Source: Amycolatopsis vastitatis (GTDB taxonomy: Bacteria > Actinomycetota > Actinomycetes > Mycobacteriales > Pseudonocardiaceae). Taken from it: a stretch of 64,000 nt of DNA. Below are positions 7,371 through 15,480 of the stretch, piece after piece. The stretch is from NCBI RefSeq assembly GCF_002234595.1, contig NZ_NMUL01000023.1, forward strand, positions 62,001-126,000, given 5' to 3'. Each line of letters begins with the position of its first letter. Position 1 is the stretch's first letter. The position numbers and the translations under genes are program-made. The notes beneath the pieces are model-generated. The model was given only the letters and a program-made list of their open reading frames with translations, did not search any database and had not been told where the DNA came from.

Positions 7371-9608
7371 TCACCGCACCGGCGCCGGGACCTCGGCGAG
7401 CCCGGTCAGGGCTTCCGGCAGCGGGTTCCGGTGCAGGACGCCGAGGCGCTGCGTCGCGCGGGTCAACGCGACGTAGAGCTCGGCCGCGCCGCGGGGGCCG
7501 TCGGCGAGGATCCGGTCCGGGTCCACGACCAGGACGGCGTCGTACTCCAGGCCCTTCGTCTCGGACGCCGGCACCGCGCCCAGCACGTCCGGGGGCCCGA
7601 TCACGACGCTGGTGCCTTCGCGGCCGGCTTCGTCACGGACGAACTCCTCGACGGCCGCGGCCAGCTCGTCGTCGGTGACCCGCCGCGCCCACGGCCGGAC
7701 GCCGGACGCGCGGACCGACTCCGGCGGCCGGACGTCGGGCGCGAACTCGGCGAGCACCGCGGCGGCGACGGCCATGATCTCCGCCGGGGTGCGGTAGTTC
7801 ACCGACAGGGAGCGGTAGACCCAGCGGCCCGCCACGTACGGGTCCAGCATCGAGCCCCACGCCCGCGCCCCGGCCTCCGAACGGCGCTGGGCGAGGTCGC
7901 CCACCACCGTGAAGGACCGGCCGGGGCAGCGCCGCATCAGCGCCCGCCAGTCCATTTCGGACAGTTCCTGGGCCTCGTCGACCACGACGTGCCGGTAGGT
8001 CCAGTCCCGGTCCGCGGTGGCGCGCTCGACGAGGGTCCGGGTGTCGGTCTCGACGAACCGGTCCGCCAGGTCCTCGGCGTCGAGCAGGTCGCTGGCGATC
8101 AGGCCGACGTCTTCGTCGACGTCCTGCCGCTCGATGAGGTTGTCGAGCACGTGCGCGGCGTAGGCGGCCTTGGCCCGGCGGTCCCGTTCGGCGGCCCGCT
8201 CGGCCTCCCGGTCGGCGGTCTTGTCCCGGCCGAGCAGGTCGGTCAGCTCGTCGAGCAGCGGCACGTCCGACACCGTCCACGCGTCGCCTTCGGCGCGGGC
8301 CAGCACGTCGTCGGCACCGGCCGCGCGCAGCCGTTCCGGCGACGAGTACAGCTGCGCCAGCAGGGTTTCCGGCGTCAGGATCGGCCAGAGCTCGTCGAGC
8401 GCCTTGGCGAACGCCTGGTCGGCGGTGAGATCCTTGAGCAGCTCGGCCCGGAAGTTCTCCCATTCCTCGCGGTCGTCGCGGCGCAGCCAGCCGCGTCCGA
8501 TCCGGTTCATCGCCCGTTCGGTGAGCACGTACGTGACGATGTCGGTGAACACCGCGCGGGCTTCGTTGTGCGGCAGCCCGCTGTCCCGCGCCTCCTGCCT
8601 GGCCCACTCCGCGGTCTCGGCGTCGATCCGCACGGTGACCTCCCGCAGCTGGATCGGCACGGGCTCCGCCGGCAGCCGCTGCCGGTCGGCGATGGCCGCC
8701 GCGAGCACGTCGAGGATCTTCCGCGATCCTTTGAGCCGCGCGGCTTCCGGCGCGTCCTCGGCCGTGACGTGCAGGCCCGGCACGAGGTCGCCGGTGGTCA
8801 TGAACACGACGTCGGTCTCGCCGAGTGACGGCAGCACGCGGCTGATGTGGTCCAGGAACGCCGGGTTGGGCCCGACGACGAGCGCGCCGTGGCGTTCCAT
8901 CCGCTCCCGCTGGGTGTAGAGCAGGTAGGCGACGCGGTGCAGCGCCACCACCGTCTTCCCGGTGCCCGGACCGCCTTCGATCACCAGCACGCCCGGGTGG
9001 TCGAGCCGGATGATCTCGTCCTGCTCGGCCTGGATCGTCGCCACGATGTCGCGCATGCCTTCACCGCGCGGTGCGTTCACCGCCGCGAGCAGCGCCTCGT
9101 CACCCGACGCCTCGCGGAAACATTCCTGGGGAGACGACCCCCCAGCCCCCCCGAGCTGCGCGGGGATAGGGCGGCCGAGCACCTCGTCGGTGAAGTCGGC
9201 GACCGCCCGGCCCCGCGTGTGGAACTGGCGGCGGCGGCGCATGTTCTCCGGGTTCGCGCCGGTCGCGGTGTAGAAGGGCCGCGACGCCGGCGCCCGCCAG
9301 TCGAGCAGCACCGGTTCGTGGTCGTTCTCCTCGTCGAAGAGCCCGATCCGGCCGATGTAGCTCGTCTCGCCGGAAACGGCGTCCAGCCGGCCGAAGCACA
9401 GCCCGTTGTCGACGACGTCCAGCCGCCGCACCTCCCGGCTCAGCGCGCGCACCCGGACGTCCCGTTCCATGGCGCCGAGGTCATTGCCGCCCAGCGCCGC
9501 CTGGTACTCACCCCGCACGCGTTCCCGCTCGGCGTCGAGCCGCGTGTAGAGCCCGGCGACGTAGTCCCGTTCGGCGTGCAGTTCGTCTTCGTGTTCCTGA
9601 GCGGTCAT
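7371..9608 (-). CDS. helR: HelR/HelD-like RNA polymerase-recycling helicase
   Basis: 745 residues. An N-terminal antiparallel coiled coil (about 5-65, rich in Glu/Arg) precedes a UvrD/Rep-like superfamily 1 ATPase. Walker A is GGPGTGKT at 212-219, VVDEAQELSEMDW is motif II and the C-terminal YVALTRATQRLGVLH is motif VI. HelR proteins push rifamycin-stalled RNA polymerase off DNA and protect it from the drug. The ATG at 9608 has GAGG upstream; the TTG at 9620 is less likely. It begins 8 bp after the rox stop in the same operon. Oddity: residues about 149-166 (PAQLGGAGGSSPQECF) look like an in-frame insertion encoded by a C/G-tract hairpin at 9123-9162. Confidence 0.9.
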   Translation of the reverse strand: MTAQEHEDELHAERDYVAGLYTRLDAERERVRGEYQAALGGNDLGAMERDVRVRALSREVRRLDVVDNGLCFGRLDAVSGETSYIGRIGLFDEENDHEPVLLDWRAPASRPFYTATGANPENMRRRRQFHTRGRAVADFTDEVLGRPIPAQLGGAGGSSPQECFREASGDEALLAAVNAPRGEGMRDIVATIQAEQDEIIRLDHPGVLVIEGGPGTGKTVVALHRVAYLLYTQRERMERHGALVVGPNPAFLDHISRVLPSLGETDVVFMTTGDLVPGLHVTAEDAPEAARLKGSRKILDVLAAAIADRQRLPAEPVPIQLREVTVRIDAETAEWARQEARDSGLPHNEARAVFTDIVTYVLTERAMNRIGRGWLRRDDREEWENFRAELLKDLTADQAFAKALDELWPILTPETLLAQLYSSPERLRAAGADDVLARAEGDAWTVSDVPLLDELTDLLGRDKTADREAERAAERDRRAKAAYAAHVLDNLIERQDVDEDVGLIASDLLDAEDLADRFVETDTRTLVERATADRDWTYRHVVVDEAQELSEMDWRALMRRCPGRSFTVVGDLAQRRSEAGARAWGSMLDPYVAGRWVYRSLSVNYRTPAEIMAVAAAVLAEFAPDVRPPESVRASGVRPWARRVTDDELAAAVEEFVRDEAGREGTSVVIGPPDVLGAVPASETKGLEYDAVLVVDPDRILADGPRGAAELYVALTRATQRLGVLHRNPLPEALTGLAEVPAPVR

Positions 9609-9616
9609 GGGGTACC

Positions 9617-11047
9617 TCAAGCTTTCTTCGGCGCGCCGAACCAGGTCGACAGCCGGTCGAGCAGTTCCGGCTGGTCTTCGCCGACCCAGGCGACGTGGCC
9701 GTCCGGGCGCACCAGCACCGCGGGCACGTCCAGCTCTTCACTGACGTCGACGACGTGGTCGACCCGGTCCGCCCAGCCCTCGATCGAGAGCCGCCCGGTC
9801 TGGTCGAGCAGCAGGCCGCGGCCACCGTGCATCAGGTCGTACAGCCGGCCCCGCTTCAGCTCGACGTCCCGCAGCCGCCTGCCGACCAGGTCGTGGTCGT
9901 CGCCGAAGTCGTAGCGGATCTCGATCCCGACGATCCGCCCGATCAGGTACCGGTTCACCTGCTCGAACTCCATCAGCTGCCGCATCAGCCGGCGCACGGC
10001 CTGGGGACCGGCCTCGGGCCGCATCAGCTCGCCCTGGGCACGGGTGTTGTCCAGCACGTCCGCGGCCACCGGGTGCCGTTCGGCCTGGTAGGTGTCCAGC
10101 AGCCCGTCCGGGGCCCAGCCGCCGAGCTCGGCGGCCAGTTTCCAGCCGAGGTTCACCGCGTCCTGGAGGCCGAGGTTGAGGCCCTGGCCACCCAGCGGCG
10201 GGTGGACGTGCGCCGCGTCGCCCGCCAGGAACACCCGGCCGTCGCGGTAACGCTCGGCCAGCCGGGTCGCGTCGCCGAAACGGGACAGCCACAGCGGGGA
10301 GTGCACGCCGAAGTCGGTGCCCGCGTACGCCCGCAGCTGCTGCTTGAACTCGTCGAGGGTCGGCGGGACCGAGCGGTCTTCGGCCACCGACTCGGCGGGG
10401 ACGATAACGCGGTACCGCCCCTCCTTGGTGGGCCCGAGCCCGAAGAACTTCTCGGTCTTGCGGATCTCGGTCACCTTGGCGGTCACCTCCTCCGGCGGCA
10501 CGCCCACTTCCATTTCGCCCAGCAGCGTCTCCTTCCGGGCGGGCTCGCCGGGGAAGCCGATGCCGAGCAGCTTGCGCACGGTGCTGCGGCCGCCGTCGCA
10601 GCCGACGAGGTAGCGCGCCGTCAGCTGCGTACCGTCCTCCAGCTCGACGGTCACCCCGTCGTCGTCCTGGCTCAGCCCGGCCACCGCGGAGCCACGCCGG
10701 ATCTCCACGCCGGCCTCGACGGCGTGCTCGGTCAGCAGCCGCTGGGTGACGGGCTGCGGGATGCCGAGGACGTAGGCGTGCGCGCTGTCGAGCCGCTCCG
10801 GCCACGGGCTGTCGATACCGGCGAAGTAGCCGGGCATCTTGAACTGCTTCCCGTTCTCGAGGAACTTCTCCAGCAGGCCGCGCTGGGCCATCAGCTCGAT
10901 GCTGCGCACGTGCAGGCCGAGCGACCGGACCTCCTTGACCGGCTCCGGCTCCTTCTCCAGCACGAGCACCCGCACCCCGTGCAGCCGCAGCTCGGCCGCC
11001 AGCATCGTCCCGGTCGGGCCACCACCGGCCACGATCACGTCGATCAT
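9617..11047 (-). CDS. rox: Rifampicin monooxygenase (Rox-type FAD hydroxylase)
   Basis: 476 residues, class A flavoprotein monooxygenase. The N-terminal GGGPTGTML holds the FAD dinucleotide-binding loop, VGCDGGRSTVRK is the DG motif, and GDAAHVHPPLGGQGLNLGLQ binds the FAD ribityl chain. The thioredoxin-like tail ends with the VLVRPDGHVAW strand. Length and motifs fit rifampicin monooxygenases, which hydroxylate and linearise the ansamycin at the naphthyl core. Specificity is inferred from company: rgt upstream, helR 8 bp downstream, and an RAE heading the operon. The ATG at 11047 follows AAGGGGAA. Confidence 0.85.
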   Translation of the reverse strand: MIDVIVAGGGPTGTMLAAELRLHGVRVLVLEKEPEPVKEVRSLGLHVRSIELMAQRGLLEKFLENGKQFKMPGYFAGIDSPWPERLDSAHAYVLGIPQPVTQRLLTEHAVEAGVEIRRGSAVAGLSQDDDGVTVELEDGTQLTARYLVGCDGGRSTVRKLLGIGFPGEPARKETLLGEMEVGVPPEEVTAKVTEIRKTEKFFGLGPTKEGRYRVIVPAESVAEDRSVPPTLDEFKQQLRAYAGTDFGVHSPLWLSRFGDATRLAERYRDGRVFLAGDAAHVHPPLGGQGLNLGLQDAVNLGWKLAAELGGWAPDGLLDTYQAERHPVAADVLDNTRAQGELMRPEAGPQAVRRLMRQLMEFEQVNRYLIGRIVGIEIRYDFGDDHDLVGRRLRDVELKRGRLYDLMHGGRGLLLDQTGRLSIEGWADRVDHVVDVSEELDVPAVLVRPDGHVAWVGEDQPELLDRLSTWFGAPKKA

Positions 11048-11097
11048 CGATTCCCCTTGTGTAGAGCGAAAAAAGCTTCGATTTACCGGTGCGAGAT

Positions 11098-12417
11098 TCA
11101 CGCGGAAGTGACGGCCGGACCCCGGCCTTCACGGCTTTCAGCGGCCGGAAATGTCGGTGGTCGCCGGTAAAGTGGAAAACGGGGGGCGCCCCCGCGGACG
11201 GCACTTCGGCCGACGGTGTCGAGCAGCAGCTTCGCGGCGGACTCCGCGCCGTCGGTGCGGATCGTGGCCGCCACGGCCGCCGCGCGCTCTCTCACCTTCG
11301 GGGCCAACGCCGTTCTCAGCGCGGCCGACAAGGACTCGGAGGTCGGCACCGGGCCGTCATGAGCCACGCCGACCCCCAGCTCGGCCACCCGGCCCGCCCA
11401 GTACGGCTGGTCCGCCGCCTGCGGGACCACCACCTGCGGCACCCCCGCCCGGGCCGCCGTCGTCGTGGTGCCCTGGCCGCCGTGGTGCACGACCGCGGCC
11501 ACCCGGGGGAACAGGGCCTGGTGGTTGACCTCGCCGACGGTGAAGCAGTCGCCGGCGTCGTCGACCGCGGACAGGTCCGCCCAGCCCTGCTGGACGACCA
11601 CGCGGCGCCCCTGCGCGCGGACCGCCTCGATCGCCACCCGCGCGACGTCCGCCGCGGCGCGCATGGGCATGCTCCCGAACCCCACGTGGACCGGCGGCTC
11701 CCCCGCCGCCAGAAACGCTTCCAGGTCCTTCGGAAGCGGGCGCTCGTCCGGCGTGATCCACGCGCCGGTCTGCACGACGTCGAGATCCGGCGTCGGCACC
11801 CACGGGTCCAGGACGCGGTCCGTGGCCAGCCACGGCCGGTCCTTCAGGACGAAGCCGCGGACGTCGTCCACCGGCGCCAGGCCGTTCGCCACCCGGTTCG
11901 TGTTGAGCGCCGCGCCGAACAGCGCGTTCACGCTCTCGGCGTCCAGCTCCCACAGCAGCCGGTGGTCGGTCACCCCTGGCGGGAACGGCCGCCCCGGGTA
12001 CGCCAGCGGCGCGTGGTGCGGCGACGGCAGGACGACCTTCTGGAAGGTCACGACCACCGAGCGGACGCCCAGCTTCTCCGCCACCGAAAGCGCACCGGCC
12101 ACGGTCGGTGTCATGCCGGTCGCCACCAGCACGTCGCACCCCTCGGCCGCCGCGGTGACCACGGCGAACTGCGCGGCGATCAGCTGGGCCGCGCGCTGGG
12201 GCAGGGACGACGGCGCGGGCGCCGCCTCGGTCAGCGCCCGAGCCGATGGGCCGACCGGCACGAGCTCCACGCCGGCGCCGGCCAGCCGCCGCGCGAAGTC
12301 CTCGTCCGGCGGCGCGCACACCCGCACCTCGGCGCCGAGAGCCCGCAGCGCGGCCGCGAACCCCACGAGCGGTTCGACGTCCCCCCTCGACCCGTACGTC
12401 GACAGCAAAACACGCAC
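11098..12417 (-). CDS. rgt: Rifampicin glycosyltransferase-like GT1 enzyme
   Basis: 439 residues, GT-B fold of the macrolide/rifampicin glycosyltransferase family. It begins with RVLLSTYGSRGDVEPLVGF, the acceptor-lobe opening, and contains the donor-site block VVHHGGQGTTTTAARAG, continuing to PQAADQPYW. Rgt enzymes glucosylate the C23 hydroxyl of rifamycins. The GTG at 12417 (giving MRVLLSTY after start) is preferred to a TTG six bases earlier. It is the first gene behind the RAE and leader hairpin, and rox starts 50 bp downstream. A vancomycin-type or macrolide acceptor cannot be excluded by sequence alone, but the context strongly favours rifamycins. Confidence 0.82.
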   Translation of the reverse strand: MRVLLSTYGSRGDVEPLVGFAAALRALGAEVRVCAPPDEDFARRLAGAGVELVPVGPSARALTEAAPAPSSLPQRAAQLIAAQFAVVTAAAEGCDVLVATGMTPTVAGALSVAEKLGVRSVVVTFQKVVLPSPHHAPLAYPGRPFPPGVTDHRLLWELDAESVNALFGAALNTNRVANGLAPVDDVRGFVLKDRPWLATDRVLDPWVPTPDLDVVQTGAWITPDERPLPKDLEAFLAAGEPPVHVGFGSMPMRAAADVARVAIEAVRAQGRRVVVQQGWADLSAVDDAGDCFTVGEVNHQALFPRVAAVVHHGGQGTTTTAARAGVPQVVVPQAADQPYWAGRVAELGVGVAHDGPVPTSESLSAALRTALAPKVRERAAAVAATIRTDGAESAAKLLLDTVGRSAVRGGAPRFPLYRRPPTFPAAESREGRGPAVTSA

Positions 12418-12437
12418 TCGCAAAACCCCCGATATTT

Positions 12438-12468
12438 CGTCCTGAGCCGGGGTGTCCGGCTCAGGACG
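12438..12468. promoter_or_regulatory. Perfect 13-bp stem-loop in the rgt leader
   Basis: CGTCCTGAGCCGG (12438-12450) pairs perfectly with CCGGCTCAGGACG (12456-12468) around GGTGT. It lies between the RAE and the rgt start, so it would be in the 5' untranslated leader. On the minus strand it is followed by AAATATC, not a U-run. It could stabilise the mRNA or act in attenuation. Confidence 0.6.
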
Positions 12469-12488
12469 ACGATTTTGAGGGACGACCG

Positions 12489-12507
12489 GGGTCTTGCGGC
12501 AAGCCCC
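12489..12507 (-). promoter_or_regulatory. Rifamycin-associated element (RAE)
   Basis: On the minus strand the site reads GGGGCTTGCCGCAAGACCC. As I remember the published RAE consensus (GGGGCTTGCGGCAAGGCCC) it differs at two positions, one of them the symmetric centre. CTTGC-G-GCAAG is a perfect core inverted repeat with G4/C4 flanks. RAEs drive rifamycin-inducible expression of resistance genes in actinomycetes. It lies 72 bp upstream of the rgt start. Confidence 0.8.
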
Positions 12508-12528
12508 CCTGTGCGCTATACGTTAAAC

Positions 12529-12609
12529 ATGGAGAGAGTTGGTTTTCCGCTCCTCCTGTTTCCCAGCCGCTCCCGCACGCCCCTCTTCCGGGTGCGTTTG
12601 CGCAGCTAG
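12529..12609 (+). CDS. Possible leaderless 26-aa ORF from the opposite side of the RAE
   Basis: On the plus strand TTGCGG (12494-12499, inside the RAE) and TATACG (12517-12522) are separated by 17 bases, and the ATG at 12529 lies where transcription would begin. The ORF encodes MERVGFPLLLFPSRSRTPLF followed by RVRLRS, and its stop codon overlaps the stop of the convergent membrane gene at 12606. Coding potential is uncertain; the RNA could instead be an antisense transcript. Confidence 0.25.
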   Translation: MERVGFPLLLFPSRSRTPLFRVRLRS

Positions 12610-13169
12610 CGGCGCCCACCCCAGCCCGTGTAGGACACCACTCCGAGCACGGCCAGCACCACCGCCGTCCAGGTGGCCGCCGCCGTTTCCGGGGGCTGCA
12701 GCGGCCACGCCGTGACGCGGCTCACCATCGAGCCGTCGCGCGGGACGAACGGGCTGATGGCGAACCAGGCCAGCGGGAGCGTCCAGCCGAACTGGCCGCC
12801 GACGACCGTGGCGGCCAGGCCGCCCAAGCCCGCCAGACCCGCGGTGTCGCGCACGACGATCGCCAGGTCGACCGTGGCCGGGCCCAGTTCCTGCACCCCC
12901 AGCACCAGCGCGCCGGCCGCGACGCCGATCAGCGCCAGGTGCGTGAACCGCCGGACCGGCCACGGCAGGGCCGCGGAGCGGTCGAGGTCGACGTCCTGGC
13001 CGCTCAGCCCGATCGCCGCCACCGCGATCCCGGCGGTCAGCGTCAAGGCGGCCGGGATCGTCGCCCAGGAGTCCCGGCTCAGGAACCAAACCCCGGCCGT
13101 CACCGCCACCAGCGCCACCGCCGCCGCCGGCAGCTGCCGCGACCGGGCGTACAGGATCGCCCACCTCAT
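12606..13169 (-). CDS. Multi-span membrane protein of the ECF/ABC operon
   Basis: 187 residues with about four hydrophobic segments and no recognisable catalytic motif; it starts MRWAILYARSRQLPAAAVAL. It overlaps the upstream permease by 4 bp and is the last gene of the sigma-antisigma-ABC operon, so it is likely a second, short membrane subunit of the exporter. Its family is not recognised. Confidence 0.7.
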   Translation of the reverse strand: MRWAILYARSRQLPAAAVALVAVTAGVWFLSRDSWATIPAALTLTAGIAVAAIGLSGQDVDLDRSAALPWPVRRFTHLALIGVAAGALVLGVQELGPATVDLAIVVRDTAGLAGLGGLAATVVGGQFGWTLPLAWFAISPFVPRDGSMVSRVTAWPLQPPETAAATWTAVVLAVLGVVSYTGWGGRR

Positions 13170-14524
13170 CGGAGGGCTCCCGGAATCAGCGCGGCCAAGG
13201 GATCACCCTGGCAGGACAGCAGGACCCGCCGCGCCGCGGCGACCCGGTCGAGCCGGACCTGCGGCGGCAGCGTGCGGAAGGAGTTCCACAGCTGCTCGAC
13301 CGTGCCGAAGTCCTTCTTGAGCCATCGCCCGGAGTGTTCCGGCAGCATCTTCAGTTCGCCGGTGAAGTAAGCGGCCGTGATCATCCGCGCGGCCTGGTCC
13401 GGCAGGCTGACGACGCTGAACCGGTCGCACGAGGGCACGCCGCCGCCGGCCAGCAGCTCGAGCCGCAGATCGGCCGCATCCGCCGTCAGCAGCTTTTCTT
13501 CCTGCTGGAAATCCAGGTACACGACGTCGGGGGCACGCCGGGGCGCGTCGCCGGTGAAGGTCGCGGCGGTCTGTTCCTCGATTCGTGTCGGCGGGTCGGG
13601 GAGTTTCGCCAGCATCGCGAGTGCCTCGCGCCCCGGTCCGGCCAACGCGGCCAGCCGCTCGCGGTGCAGTTCCGCCACGCAGACCGGCCCGTCGCAGACC
13701 TTCCCGGCGGCGAAGCTGTCCGTGGTCAGCACCTCTGCCGACGATGCCGGGAACAGCGGCAACGCGACGGCGGCTCCCACGACGAGCGGCAGCAGGCTCA
13801 GCAGCCGCGCCCGGACGGAGTTCACCGACAGCAGCAGGAACCCGGTCGCGGCGAGGCCGGCGAACCACACGGCCTGCCCGGCGTCGACCGACGCCGCGGT
13901 CGTCACCATCGAGCCCCGCGGCTCGGCCAGCGCCGGGGTCAGCGGGCCGGCACGGGCGGGCAGGACGGAGTCCAAGGCCGGTTCGAGCGCCGTCCAGCAC
14001 AGCATCGACAGGACGAGGACCAGCACGGCGAGCGCGGGTGCGGTCAGCGGGTGCGGCAGCAGCCGCCCGACGGCGAGACCGAGCCAGCTCCCGGCGACCA
14101 CCGCGAGCAGCCCGACACCGACCACCGGGACGAACCCCGCCGAGAACAGCCCGCCGTGCACCAGCACCTCGACGGCCCCGACGGCGAACACCAGCAGGAA
14201 GCCCGCCGCGCTGAGCCCGCCCACCGCACCGGCGAGCTTCGCCGCCCGGTGCCGGCCCGGACGCGACGTGGTCGCCAGCAGTTCGGTCATCCCGGACCGG
14301 CTGTCGCGCATGCCCTGGATCGCCCCGGCGCCGACCACGATCGGCCAGAGGAAGACCAGCAGGAACCGCACCCACAACGCGGCGGTCGTCGCCTGCGCCG
14401 TCCACGGTGCCGGCGTCTTCCACCACGGCCCGGAAAGCAGGAACAGGAACCCGAGCGCGACGGCCACCACCGCCAGCCCGGCCCAGGGCGCGATCGAGCG
14501 CCGGAGTTCGGTACGCAGGATCAC
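13166..14524 (-). CDS. ABC-2-like membrane protein (exporter permease)
   Basis: 452 residues. An N-terminal half with six hydrophobic segments (SIAPWAGLAVVAVALGFLFL first, then LLVFLWPIVVGAGAIQGM) resembles ABC-2 permeases. An extracytoplasmic stretch with two close cysteines (about 280-300) and a charged C-terminal region follow. The GTG at 14524 has GGGAGGTGG upstream and overlaps by 4 bp the stop of the 49-codon linker ORF. A near-copy of its first codons lies 140 bp upstream at the ATPase stop, showing that a repeat insertion displaced the original start. Confidence 0.78.
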   Translation of the reverse strand: MILRTELRRSIAPWAGLAVVAVALGFLFLLSGPWWKTPAPWTAQATTAALWVRFLLVFLWPIVVGAGAIQGMRDSRSGMTELLATTSRPGRHRAAKLAGAVGGLSAAGFLLVFAVGAVEVLVHGGLFSAGFVPVVGVGLLAVVAGSWLGLAVGRLLPHPLTAPALAVLVLVLSMLCWTALEPALDSVLPARAGPLTPALAEPRGSMVTTAASVDAGQAVWFAGLAATGFLLLSVNSVRARLLSLLPLVVGAAVALPLFPASSAEVLTTDSFAAGKVCDGPVCVAELHRERLAALAGPGREALAMLAKLPDPPTRIEEQTAATFTGDAPRRAPDVVYLDFQQEEKLLTADAADLRLELLAGGGVPSCDRFSVVSLPDQAARMITAAYFTGELKMLPEHSGRWLKKDFGTVEQLWNSFRTLPPQVRLDRVAAARRVLLSCQGDPLAALIPGALR

Positions 14525-14670
14525 CGCGCCACCTCCCATCCGGCCGCGGCCGCGAACCCGCAACCGCGAGTCGACCCTCCAGGCACGCGAACCGACCGTC
14601 CAGGCACGCGAGTCGGCCGTTCGAGTACGCCGGCAGTCTCCGGCCGGCCTTCCGTACGCAGGATCATCAC
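14521..14670 (-). CDS. 49-aa repeat-encoded linker ORF between ATPase and permease
   Basis: It starts GTG-ATG inside the ATPase stop (GTGA overlap, 14667-14670) and ends TGA inside the permease start (GTGA overlap, 14521-14524). The first residues VMILRTE duplicate the permease N-terminus (VILRTE). The middle is the 21-bp repeat read as seven-residue units such as VPGRSVR and VPGGSTR. It probably serves to keep translational coupling across the insertion rather than to make a useful protein. Confidence 0.5.
   Translation of the reverse strand: MMILRTEGRPETAGVLERPTRVPGRSVRVPGGSTRGCGFAAAAGWEVAR
14566..14628. repeat. Three 21-bp tandem repeats
   Basis: Units start at 14566, 14587 and 14608 with the pattern GCGA(A/G)(C/T)CG(A/G)CCGTCCAGGCAC (unit 2 closest to the family). 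A fourth, decayed unit follows. Unit 2 is the reverse complement of the 51944 repeat with one mismatch in 21. Confidence 0.75.
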
Positions 14671-15470
14671 CACGCCCCCTTGCCCGGCTCGTGGTTCAGC
14701 AGGGCCGCGTAGCCGCGTTCGATGGGACTGTCGCCGACGTGGTCCGGGGTGCCCGCCGCGGCCAGCCCGTCCGGCGTGCCCTGGAACACCAGCTTGCCCT
14801 CGGCGAACAGCACGACGTCGGTGCACGCCGTGGCGACGTCTTCGACCAGGTGCGTCGAGATCAGCACGCACGAGTCGTGGCCCAGCTCGCCGACCAGCTC
14901 GCGGAAACGCACCCGCTGCGCCGGGTCGAGGCCGGCCGTCGGCTCGTCGAGCAGCAGGATGTCGGGGTCGTTGACGATCGCCTGGGCGATCCCGACCCGC
15001 CGGACCATGCCGCCGGACAGCGTTTTCATGCGGTCGTCGGCGCGGTCGGCGAGACCGACGCGCTCCACCGCCCGCTGCACCGCACCTGGAATGTCCTTTT
15101 TGGACACCTCCTTGAGCCACGCCATGTACTCGACGAACTCCCGCACGGTGAACCGCTTGTAGTACCCGAAGTTCTGCGGCAGGTACCCGATCCGGCGGCG
15201 CAGCTCCCGCCGGCCGCGGGGCCCTCCCGCCGGCTCCCCGAGCAGCGTCAGCGTGCCTTCCGCCGGCCGCAGCACCGTCGCCAGCGCCCGGATCAGCGTC
15301 GTCTTGCCCGCGCCGTTCGGCCCGAGCAACCCGTGAACCCCCTTGCCGAGGGACAGGTCCAGCCCGTCCACGGCCATCTTCCGCCGCCCCACCCGCACCT
15401 TCAGTCCCTCCGCCTGGATTTCCCAGGCGTAGGTCGTCGGCGCGACCTCGGCGGCCCCTACTGCCCGCAT
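14667..15470 (-). CDS. ABC transporter ATPase (CcmA/NatA type)
   Basis: 267 residues with all ABC motifs: Walker A GPNGAGKT, Q-loop YLPQNFGYY, signature LSGGMVRR, Walker B ILLLDEPTAGLDP and the H-loop histidine in ISTHLVED. Its partner is the membrane protein at 13166. The ATG at 15470 has GGAGGACACG upstream. Placement behind an ECF sigma/anti-sigma pair suggests a cell-envelope-stress or antimicrobial-peptide exporter, which is inference only. Confidence 0.92.
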   Translation of the reverse strand: MRAVGAAEVAPTTYAWEIQAEGLKVRVGRRKMAVDGLDLSLGKGVHGLLGPNGAGKTTLIRALATVLRPAEGTLTLLGEPAGGPRGRRELRRRIGYLPQNFGYYKRFTVREFVEYMAWLKEVSKKDIPGAVQRAVERVGLADRADDRMKTLSGGMVRRVGIAQAIVNDPDILLLDEPTAGLDPAQRVRFRELVGELGHDSCVLISTHLVEDVATACTDVVLFAEGKLVFQGTPDGLAAAGTPDHVGDSPIERGYAALLNHEPGKGAW

Positions 15471-15480
15471 CGTGTCCTCC

